In this document: positions 54,336-64,000 of the stretch, piece after piece
Layout of the letters: every line of letters begins with the position of its first letter
Position numbering within the stretch: the first letter of the stretch is position 1
Source: Marasmius tenuissimus
Taxonomy: Eukaryota; Basidiomycota; Agaricomycetes; Agaricales; Marasmiaceae
Reading direction: 5' to 3'
Assembly (NCBI GenBank): GCA_029532415.1
Contig: JAQOTA010000050.1
Coordinates: forward strand, 2,728,001 to 2,792,000
DNA length: 64,000 bases
Translations under genes and position numbers: made by a program
The notes under the pieces: generated by a model
Database searches by the model: none
What the model saw: only the letters and a program-made list of their open reading frames with translations
Told to the model about the DNA's origin: nothing

Positions 54336-54926
54336 GGAGGACGAAGTATATTTTTGGCCAAAATTTTAAATGAGGCATACTGTAGCGCTCTCTTCGACAG
54401 TGGGGAACTCGCCAAGAGATTGAACCTTCGGACTACCCGGTGACTAAATTGTTCCCGGATTTGCCGGAGGTGGGGGAACTCGGTTACTCGTCGGGTCGAG
54501 TCGAGTTCAACAGGTTCCGATGTCCTTTGAATTCCACTCTGAAAGTTCAAATGATAGGCTTTTGTAGACTAGCTTCTGACGGGATTTGAGGTACCAACTC
54601 GGTCAGAGTGAACTTTGACAGTTACCGGGGTGTCTTTGGGGCTTTGGCATATGTGTATTGTCTGGGCATGTGCACGACCGAATGGACGGTATGAGCCCCG
54701 AAACAACCGTTTCTTGCGATTCATATGCTTTGAGAGGTTCTAGTACGATTCGGTACTGCGCATGCAACCACAGAGGCAACCCGGAAAGCGTGGTTGAGCG
54801 TGAGACGCGTGTGGGATTCTGACACAGTTTCAGACCACGTGGGAGATAAACTCTGTTACATACTCTGCTTGGTGAATTGTTGACCTAGTTTGCCCATGTC
54901 ATAGCCTACCCAGGTCGAGTGAAAAT
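54336..54926. other. Intergenic upstream of the CUE-like gene
   Basis: No coding pattern; presumed promoter of the following gene. A CGGTTACTCGTCGGGTCGAG-type GC-rich stretch lies near 54490. No TATA box noticed. Confidence 0.4.
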
Positions 54927-57900
54927 ATGTCCACAAGCAAAGGTACCGTTCTTCTTGCATTCTTCTTCCTATATCACTCTGACTCTGCTCTCTCTCCAGC
55001 TCGGCCAACTCTGGCTAGACAGGACATATCCTCTGACAATTTGCTTTCGTACTATTCATCTCCCCTGGCAGACAATCCTCTCTCTCCTCCCATTGCCATC
55101 CCCATCTCTCGCCAGTCCTCGACCGACCGTGATTCCAACTCGGACTATTCCAGTTGCTCCTACAAATCAGACACTGCTAGTGACTATTCGAACCAGGAGG
55201 AGAGTGCTGGACCGGCATCTGTGACAAGGAGAACGAGCAAATCTTCAAAGGGTGCTGCGGATCGAAGAAGACTCGCGATAGTCCAGGTCGTCGATTCCAA
55301 ATCACAACCCATGGACAGCACCGAATCCTCGTCGCAGAGTGATCTCCGCACTCGACGAGGTGGCCAGGGCGGGCTCGCTCTCGTCGCTCCCCCAGACGTT
55401 TCACCGGCGGTCTACATGTCCGAGGACACTCCAGTTCCACCGTTCACCGCCCCTCCCGACGCACTGCATCATGTCCATGATTCTCCACATTCTTTCACCG
55501 CCCGACGGAAACACGAGACCAGTCCGGTAACAAAGTATCAACATCCCCAGGGCCATCAACGATCAGCGTCAGAAATAACTACTGGGAAAAGAGACATCGC
55601 CATCATTGGTACTCTGTCCTCGACCTCGTCGTCTTCACATTCCCGCTCCAGCACATCCTTCATCCCTCCATCATTCGATAGCAAAACCAAAGTCAGGTCA
55701 TTGACTTTGGAGTCCTCGGCGCCTAACAGCAATACAGAAACGTCAGAGCGTGCACTGCATCCTCCACCCCTCTTCGTGCGTCCCCAGTCGAGGTCTCCAT
55801 CGCCGGGAGTTTCAAGCGTTTCGGACTTGCCGACGACGCCTGACATTGGTGAAGGAAAGGCAATAGATGTCCCCGTTGCTAGTCCGATTGTCATTATGAC
55901 TAATGTTGATCTACGTTTGTCAACTGCGTCAACGTCTGCGTCTACTTCGACGCGGCCTACCCTTAAACATGCCACGAACTCGATAGGACAACATACGTCC
56001 TCGTTCTCCACCACCACAACTATTCACTCCACAACTACACCTTCGACTACAAATATCCCGACCACTACTGCAACGACAGCATCTTCGTCACCCGTTATTA
56101 TACCCCCTTCCGCACAACAGACACCTCAAAAGCAGAAGACGACACCTTCTATTGTGGTTGTTCCCAATACACCGACACCGAAATCCCCCACTACTACAGC
56201 TTTTACGCCCAAGTCTGCAAAGACGATGATGTCGCTAACGCCTTCTTCGAGTTCGTTTTCGCCAAGCGATTTGGCGTCGTATAGACATTATATGCCAGGT
56301 GAGATTCTTGTCCAGTCCAGTTCTTTTGCGTTTGTTCTATTTCCATTTTACTTTGATTTTGTCTGTTTTTTTTTTTGTTTTTGACTTCAATCTGTCTGTT
56401 CCTTTTCACGCGTTCCGCGGGCATATTTGCATTCATGCCTTCTATCGTTCAAACTTCTCATGCCTACCCGGCATTCGGGTTTTCCCCTTGATGCTTTGCC
56501 CTCAATCTTCCCTTATTTTTCCGTTGGTGGTATGGAGAAACGTTATGGCTGTCTTTTTATTCAATTGCGACGGTCACGTTCATGTTCTGCCGGGGTATGG
56601 CATGGAGCTGCGTCGTCCAAGGGCAAGGCCAGATGGCTATCTTTACTATCACCTTCCTTCCTCCCTCCCCCTCCCCCTTCCCTCCTACCGTGACGTGGGA
56701 CACGTAGCACGGTTCGTTCGCCCTTGCCCTTGTACCTCTACCGTTCTTTCTGCGACGGCGGATTTCGCTCAAAACAGTCGTCTCTGGAAGGTTTTTGAAA
56801 ATCATCTCATCTCTTCCCCGGTTCTTTTGCGTCCGGGCTGGTCTTTCTGCCGAAATCCGTCGATCACGTCTTCCGTTTCTCTCTTCTCTTCTCTCCAAAG
56901 CCAGATTCCTACTCGTGCTTTCACTTGTAAGCTCTAGCCCCGTTGTCTCCATCACCGCCATCCCATTCCATACCCAAGTCTACCTAGCTCCCCCCTCACC
57001 GCTTAGCCTCGGTCCCGATTTGGATTGATTGCGTTTTTCCGGTTTCCCCATTTCTCTCTCATCCCCCTTCCTTCGATCTACAACGCGTAAATCGCTACTA
57101 CCCCCAGTTCACGTCCTCGGAGAACGTGAAAAGGATTCCTTTTTTGCATCGTTTTTGACCGCACGTTCTTTGTTGCTTTTGGTCATCCGTCTCTGCAATC
57201 CTCATTTTCCCAATACCACATACCACCGCCTTGCCATTTCCCATGTTTCGTGTTTCGTGTTTGGCTTTTTCTTATTCCTAGCAACCCGCCCGAGAAAGTG
57301 ATAGTGCGCGCTTGGGCTACGGATGGATGTGTACTAGCATATGCGATTGGGAGGCCTTTCCCCTTACAAGTTGGAGGGAACGATGATGTCTCTTTCTGGG
57401 TTCCTGGGGTTTATATTTAAAACCTCTGATGTGATTTGTTTCTTTGGTTTTCGTTCCCCGCTCTTTCTCTCCTTCTATCTTTTAAACTTTTATTTCTTCC
57501 CCTCTCCTCTTCCTCCTCCTCCGAAACGATGCTGACGACTATTCTATACACCCCTACTCCCCACCGCCAATCTTTCTCTCTTTCTCTAGGTGTTCACTCG
57601 ACAGCTGGACCATTACCACCACCCCCAAGGGCCTCGTTCATCGTCAACAACGGTCCTGGTGGGTCAACACCTCCACCGAGACCTCCGAGACAGGTTCGAT
57701 CGCCTTCGCCTACGAAGACAGCGGGTGGGAGGTCTGTTTCTCCTACGAAGGGGATAACGACGACTGTTCAGGAAAGGGAAAGAGGGAGAAAGAGTTTCAG
57801 TAAGGAGCAGGACGATAAGGATAAGGATATGAGGGAAGCTTTGAAGTTGTCGCCCGAGGTTACGGCTGTGTTGACGAGTCGGTTGGCGCCGGTGACGAAG

Positions 57901-60170
57901 GTGAAGAGTGCTCCGGAGGCGGATGGGAAGAGTGCGAATGCTACTGCTAGGTGAGTTTTTTGCTGGTTTCAGACCTTCTGAGGGAGGTTAATCCACGATC
58001 AAATTTTGATGGACTGACAACTCGTTACCCACCCATCTTTTCATTTGGTTGCTTTTTTTTCGTTAAGGACGGACGAACATGATAGATCTGTGATGCCAAC
58101 GTCGTCTGCGGCGGCGGTCAGCACAGCTAGCAGTAGTGGTGCTATTGCCGCCGAAACACAGAGTCCCGCGATAGTAACGAAATCTGTTCATATGCGGGAG
58201 GGAGCGTTTGCTCCTTCGACTATCATTTCGCCCATGACGACCACTCCGTCCACTTCGACGAGTTCGAGCACGACACCGTCTATCTACCCTGATGCGAATT
58301 CACCTTCATTGCCAACGCACACGACACAAACTTTTCCCAAGCGAAGACGGAGACGAAAAGTGGCTTCTTCGTCGAGCTACGAGGAATATACTTTGGAGGA
58401 AACACCGGAAGAGGAGGACGGTGTGGAGAGCGAGTATGATACGTGTGGGAGGAAGGTTCACGAGTCGTCCGCCGACGTGGCGGTCGCGATTACTTCTTCA
58501 CAACCGGTCATTAAACCGCCACCGAGAAATCAGAGTCTGGCTGCGACGAACGCGATGGGTATCAGTGGGTTGCCGGTGGAGGATGAGGGTTGGGTTCTGG
58601 CTGATAATGTCGGTGAGGGTGCAGTCTCGTATGGGAAGCGATCGTTGGATGGGATACCGAAGACGCCTAGTCGCGATAGGGATAAGGTCCCTGAACGACA
58701 TTCGTTGGATTCGCCCTCGTCGTCGTATGAGAGTGAAGGTCCGAGTCCACCGCCCAAGTCGTTTAGGAATTCGTTCACCAAGGGTTGAAGAGGTTATCGC
58801 TGAACGCGGGGTCACCGAGAAGGAGCGATTCGTTGTCTTCGCGGTCTGCACATTCGCGAACGCCGAGTCAGGGTAGCTCGACGTTACCACCGCTTCCTGA
58901 TGCTGAGGGTGGGTATACTGGAAGACCGTCTTTGTCGCCTTCGCCTTCACCTAATGCGTTCCCTCCGAGACCTCTCAGTCCGTTGAATCCGAATTCGCAT
59001 TCACCGAATCCCAGTCTTCCTGTTCCTCTTCCTTTGGGTCCCAGCTCTCTGCAAAATTCCCCTCATCCCAGTTACTCTTCGTACTACACTCGTCCTCATC
59101 CTCATGCACACAAGCGTATCACAAACACGCAACCTGCTGCTCTATTCTGCTCCGAACTCTATAGTGCTCCGAAGAAGAGCAGTACGAGCGCCGAACGGTG
59201 CGCCATCTACGCGAGGAAGCTCAACGAACTCTACATGTTTGACTGTGGACTCGGCGACTGGATCGTAGGCGTCGGTCCTGGAACTGGGACTCGAGGACCC
59301 TCGAACGGCGTAGCTGTGATATCGTTCACAGATACGCCTCGCAAGTCTTCTCATGGTTCGACGATGTCGGAAGCGACCTTTCCACGTCGACCTGATGCCA
59401 CACTTGCTACGGATTTGATGATCCCACCGACGATTTCGAGTGCGTCTTCTTCAGGACCACTTTCTCCGGTGTCTTCTGCGCCTCGGTTGCCGTACCCTTC
59501 GTTATTGACGAAGAACAACTCGGGGGACAAGGAGAGAGGTGGAGGAGGGTTACTCGGGAGTCTGACGACGCCAACATCGTCAGGTCGGGGAACTGGAGGG
59601 TTCTTCGCTAGTCTAGGCAGGAAAGCTAGTATGAACCGACATCGGGGAGGATCTAGCGATAGCGGACATAGCACTGCGACCAAGGCACGACTCACCAAGG
59701 CACCACCGAATGCTGGTTCCGCTGCGACGGTCCACGGGAATACGATCTCGAGCCCGGTCTTGGTCAATTCATCGCAGAGCGTGCCTGGAGGCCCTCGAGC
59801 GTTACCGGGAAGGGCTAAAACGTTGATGTTAAGTCCTAGCCCGAGTCCGAACAAGGAGCAATTCTATGGTGGAAGCAATAGTGGGAGCGAGTCGGGCAGC
59901 GGGCCACTTGGCAGGAGGCCCTCGATGTATAACCTTGGGTCGTCTCCTTCGATTGAATCACCTCAGGGTATGTTGAGGAGTGATCAGAGGCGGGATGGAG
60001 AGAAGGAGAATGATCCAATGTTTTCGTCGCAAGTGAATAGGCTCGCGGATTTGTTGCCACATGTGGAGAAGGATGTGTTGGCTGGGTATTTGCGACGAGC
60101 GGGTCAGGATATCCTTGCGATTGGGCAATACCTGGATGATGAAAAGAACGGTCGTGTGAGAAGGGACTAA
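54927..60170 (+). CDS. Large low-complexity protein with C-terminal CUE-like domain
   Basis: Exons 54927-54942, 55000-56298, 57590-57950 and 58068-60170. The first 400 residues are Ser/Thr/Pro-rich; exon 3 has PPPPRASFIVNN and PSPTK repeats; then KRRRRRKVASSSSYEEYTLEETPEEED. The C-terminal ~45 residues (VNRLADLLPHVEKDVLAGYL, RRAGQDILAIGQYLDDEKNG) look like a CUE/UBA-type helical bundle that could bind ubiquitin. Two oddities: intron 2 is 1291 bp, some 20 times the local norm, and near 58780-58785 the frame breaks by one base (ACCAAGGGTTGAAGAGG) between natural-looking coding on both sides. That is a frameshift, a sequencing error, or an unseen intron ending at TTTAG 58766. I cannot name the family. 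Confidence 0.7.
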
Positions 60171-60752
60171 AGCAGGAAACGGACCATCTTCTTTCATGTT
60201 TCTTTCTTGGAGCTGGAGGGGCTTTTCGTTCGGATGGTTTGTTGTGTTTTCGAGTTTTTTTTTCGCTCTTTTGTAGATATACCCCTTTCGTCTTTCTCTT
60301 TTACCTTTTTTGCCTTTTCCTTCGCCTTTCACGTTGGAATGGCGAACGATACCATATACTATCCTTATACTCACGTTGTTCTCTTTGCATATCACTGCAC
60401 GATCACGTATATAATGTCGTCCATGCATACATCATCTCCCCCATCTTTTGATATCATTTCCTAGTTTACATATCCTGCTTATATCTGTATCGGACTTTGA
60501 CGAAAATAGTAACACACTGTACTTGTATGGCGCTAGAATATATTCTGTCTTGTAGAATTGTTCCATCGTTCGACTCATTGCAAGCTCTAAAAATTGCGAA
60601 GCCCTCGAGTTTCTTTGACCCGCACGGTCCAGAGATCTAGTATGCATTATAAGTATGCATTATGTATGTTACAAACGAAGGAATACAAAGTAGTATGGCT
60701 AATACAATCGCTGTACCGCGACGTGAGCATGTAAAGTTTCTCCGGGTATGCC
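60171..60752. other. Convergent 3' region
   Basis: Pyrimidine- and AT-rich DNA between facing stop codons. TATGCATTATAAGTATGCATTATG near 60640 is a short imperfect repeat. No gene seen. Confidence 0.5.
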
Positions 60753-61820
60753 TCAGATGTCATCCATCCCGAAGTCAATCTCCACCTTCTCTCCAGGCTT
60801 GAAAGCTGGCAGGCCTGGGTAGGTACTCAATAGTCAGTGACTAGTCCAGCCCAACACATAGAAGCCACTCACCGAGATACGGGCAGCTCGCGCATCTGAA
60901 CGCATCGCCCAAAAAGCAGTTCCCACAACTGCTAGTAGCTTTCGGTGCAGCTTTGGCAGCGGCCAAAAGCTTCTCCTTCTCGCTCTGGTTGACTTCGATG
61001 GCACCACCACCTTCAGAACCGTCCAACAAGACGACCTTGCTCAGACCTTGCATGGCTTCCTCCTCTTCCAACTCCGCCAGCCCACACGTACATCCCTTGC
61101 ACGCTCTCTTCCGTCTCGGTGCACTCGCATTGAAAGGCTCGCAGACAGGAACGGGTCGCTTCTTGTCCGAGGCGGTGAGGAGAGCGTCGGCGTCTATTAT
61201 CGGCGCCGAGGACGTGGAAGACGAGAGGGACCACAAGGCTTTCTTCGCAGCCATGTCAGACTTGGGCTTGGTCTTGCGCTTCAAACTGAGCGGAGCTGAA
61301 GCTTGAGCGGGCTTTTGCGCAATGATAGTTGAGCCTTCCTCTGTGAGGATCGTGAGCCCAGCCAGTCTCAGTTCACTGACAAGGCTCGGACTGGATTTTG
61401 TAAGCTCTGGCGTTATCCGCAGCAGATGGAGAGTACCCAAGGGTGTCATGCCCTTTGAGAGCTCTGAAAGAAGGTTGGGTAGGTTCGGCAGGAGAGACTT
61501 GTACTCGGATTCTGTCAGAGTTACGTGGACTGATTGGTACGTCGACGGAGAGAGGCTAGTTGCTGTGAACGTAGCTGCAGCGTTCCCGCCTAGAAAAAGG
61601 ATACTGGATACACACCTCCATCGACAAGCCTGTCCAGCATCTGTCTCTCGACCGTACGACTTTTCTCCAAATCACCTATTAGATCCTGATAGGCCCCATC
61701 CTGAGCTGTCGACAGCGAACCTATAGCCAATGCAGGGCCCTTCACCGAACTCGTCAATGTGGATCGAGAATCGATTGGGAGTGTTGGCGCTGGAGCAATA
61801 TCGACGGCAGTCGGAGACAT
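60753..61820 (-). CDS. DRE2: Fe-S cluster assembly protein Dre2 (anamorsin/CIAPIN1)
   Basis: Electron carrier of the cytosolic iron-sulfur assembly pathway, working with Tah18. Exons 61820-61616, 61574-60873 and 60814-60753 give 322 residues. The N-terminal half is the degenerate methyltransferase-like fold; the C-terminal half has both iron-sulfur motifs, CEPF...ACKGCTCGL (2Fe-2S site) and the twin CGNC-x7-CASC ([15 protein letters not shown]), then [17 protein letters not shown] and DDI. Intron 1 is 41 bp with acceptor CTGCAG; an earlier in-frame TAG acceptor at 61590 would give only 26 bp and add NAAA-type residues. I chose 41 bp as the more plausible length. Confidence 0.93.
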
Positions 61821-62223
61821 GTTCTAACCCTGTAAAATGGGACGACTAATTTTTGGCTTGAGCTTTGGGAAGTAACGGGGTAAACAAGGAGCGAAGGTGG
61901 TGGTCTGAAGTCAAGGATATAATAATTACTCAGGCTGTCAGTAATTTGGCTGACAGTTCACATATGGAGCAGACGTTTTTCGTGACTCAGCAATGATGAA
62001 TTCTCCGAAGGACCGAAGTCCGATAAAAATCAACCAATGATAAGCAAATCATTATCATAAAAATCGCAATCGCAAAAGTACAACAAAATCCCCGGAGAAG
62101 CCAAAACAGTAATCTATGCTACTGCCAGGGGATCCTAGATGGTAAAGGTGATCCGGAAGACGTCGTCGAATATGATAGAAATGGAGATGAAATAGCAGTA
62201 CATGATACATGGGGGGTGGAACA
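61821..62223. other. Intergenic
   Basis: Upstream region of DRE2 and 3' region of the forkhead gene. AT-rich with no gene seen. Confidence 0.5.
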
Positions 62224-63588
62224 TCATTGTTGCTGAGGAGGCTGCTGCTGAGGCTGCTCGTGTTGCTGCTGTGTTCCATCCACCTGAGGGACCATGGGCG
62301 GCTGCATGTGTAGTGCAGCTTCCGGAATCATCGCTGGAGGGGGCATCAAAGCTGTTCTCACCCGGTACAACATCATCCGATACCACTCCGGATCCGCTCC
62401 TTGTTTCTCCTGCTCCTGCGTTAAATGTGTCAGATGTCCAATCTCCTTGTGCCAGGCGAGCCGCCAGTCAATGTTGCCGTTCTCGTCTTGAGGGAAACCT
62501 TCATCGGGTGCCATTGGCATCGGCATACCCGCTATAGGACCAGGAAAGCGCATGCCCATCATGGTAAAGTTGGGGTCGAACCTGTGAGCGGGCTTGTGAG
62601 TAACGACATAGCAAAGCAACAAAGCAAATCATACGCACGGGGCATACGTGAAGTTGGCGGGTTGCCTATTGGCATCCGAGTTCTCTCCATGCATTGCAGG
62701 CGGCGGGGCAAATTGCTGCACGTTGGGGTCTGGGAAGGGAGTTTCTGGCGGGTGGTAATCTACATCGCCCTCTTCCGAGTTCCTTGCTTTCGAACCCTTG
62801 CTCTTTTTCTTGCGCACGCGGTGGACACCTGTCCGTGGATCAACGTTGTCATTGACGGTCCAGTATGATCCTTTGCCACGGTCTGTCAGAGGGCGAGGAA
62901 CTTTCTCGAAACAGGGATTGAGGGAGAGATTATGGCGGACAGAGTTCTATGAAAGCGGGGAGCAAAGAAAAGAGAAAACAAACGACGTTAGTAAACCGCC
63001 CACAACAAACAGTACCAGTCAAACAAAAACAGCGCGTCGCGAAGAGTCCGTCGATGATTTGTTTGTTTATAGTGGACGCGTTTCGCTTATTTATCATTCG
63101 AGTGAATCCTCCGTGGAAAGAGAGGAGATATATACGAAAACTACTACTATTTCTTCGCAAGGAAAATGGATTGATTCGGTACTCACTTTCCATCCATTGG
63201 GCGCAGTGCGAAAGTAAGGAAACTACATTAATGGATCAGAACCGATTCTCAACATCAAGTCCGTAGGACGCACTCTTGACTCGATGGCATAATATATGTC
63301 TTCAAGAAGGAGCTTCTGGTTTGGAGACCCTTTGATAGCGTATCTGTGGGCCAAGCGCATCAGTCAAAGATGGTCATGGAGTAGAAATCCAGTCAAAATT
63401 CACCGAATGAGAGTCGAATAAGGATAAAATGGTTTACTTCCGGGAGGCCCGTCCCTGAGAGAGTCGAGGTTTATAGGGAGACCGCCTGTTAGATCGTTCT
63501 CTGGGGGATAGTACGAGGGGTTGTTCATATCCGCTTGTTGATCTGGCATCATCTGATTCATTCCTGGGGCTGTTGGAGGCTGCGACAT
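62224..63588 (-). CDS. Forkhead transcription factor
   Basis: Exons 63588-63404, 63343-63274, 63222-63187, 62946-62639 and 62581-62224 give 318 residues. The forkhead domain is split over four exons: [45 protein letters not shown] (a 36-bp exon), and [20 protein letters not shown] with [22 protein letters not shown] is the DNA-recognition helix. A basic [11 protein letters not shown] segment follows, and the protein ends in a Gln run ([15 protein letters not shown]). There is no FHA domain, so it is distinct from the FHL1-like gene at 28.7 kb. Intron 3 is 240 bp, unusually long for this window. Targets cannot be inferred. Confidence 0.9.
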
Positions 63589-64000
63589 GAGAAGAATGCG
63601 AGCTCAAGCGATGAGCAAAGGGGGTGTTGGGGGGACGTTGCGGTTCAGAGCAGACCTGTCGACACCCAACCATGGTTATGTCACGCACCACATAATTCCC
63701 AGGGTGCGCACGGACCTTCTGTCGCCGCTGGGCAGGGAATTATGAGGGTGGACGACGACGACGAGCATGCTTGGAGAATATGCACGACGATGAGCAGAGA
63801 GGGTGGAAGGATTGTTTGTAGTTTTTTTGGCAGTGAGGGCCCAACATAACGCCTCGACACAATACCAAGCAACGCAAACAAGCAAACAACCACAAAAACA
63901 ACCACAAAAAGGACAAATAATCCCCCATTCATAGCCCCTTCAACTGCGTTCAGCTACTTCGTTTCTTTTCGCAAAAAATGTTACTTGATCCCCAGTGAAT
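63589..64000. other. Upstream region of the forkhead gene, to window edge
   Basis: No coding pattern supported. GGGAATTATG and CATAATTCCC at about 63691-63740 form an inverted pair. A gene may begin right of the window. Confidence 0.4.

Overview
The window is nuclear DNA of a filamentous basidiomycete, most likely an Agaricomycete. Genes are dense and have many short introns (about 50-60 bp), and there is a family of class I-type hydrophobins. Exon models were built by hand from splice signals, reading phase and family motifs; no database was searched. There are about 22 believable protein-coding genes, several pseudogenes, and no convincing RNA gene.

Layout. 1-285: 3' end of a C2H2 zinc-finger gene. 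1.2-12.3 kb: a hydrophobin cluster with one gene on the minus strand and five on the plus strand, the latter in tandem units of about 1.76-1.96 kb; the last plus-strand copy is frameshifted. 12.3-31.1 kb: housekeeping genes, namely an acyl-CoA-binding protein, a cytochrome b5 reductase-like enzyme, dihydroorotase, ribosomal protein eL30, a kinesin-8, the 5'-3' exoribonuclease Rat1, eIF2B delta, an MTP18-like mitochondrial protein and an FHL1-like FHA/forkhead factor. 31.7-40.6 kb: a large unrecognised disordered protein whose 5' end lies in an almost CpG-free tract, a 15-exon HEI10-like meiotic RING protein, and a cyclin. 42.8-54.1 kb: an expanding and decaying F-box-like family (two intact genes, at least three broken copies) with the tail-to-tail pair BCD1-MED18 inside it. 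54.9-63.6 kb: a large low-complexity protein with a CUE-like C-terminus, the Fe-S assembly protein Dre2, and a second forkhead factor.

How the genes relate. The hydrophobins share signal peptide, putative kexin site, intron positions, TATA box and a GACGTCA promoter box, so they were probably co-duplicated and are co-regulated. All six have Tyr or Phe where class I hydrophobins have their sixth cysteine. The duplication unit reached into the neighbouring acyl-CoA-binding gene, because a decayed copy of that gene's 3' end sits between the last two hydrophobins. Several housekeeping genes touch ribosome and RNA metabolism (eL30, Rat1, eIF2B delta, FHL1, BCD1), but they are arranged as ordinary divergent or convergent neighbours and not as a pathway cluster.

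Most interesting signals: the seven-cysteine hydrophobin array, the captured gene fragment inside it, the roughly 1.09-kb CpG desert ending at GTGAC palindromes, the micro-exons of the HEI10 homologue, and the inverted pseudogene pair around BCD1-MED18.
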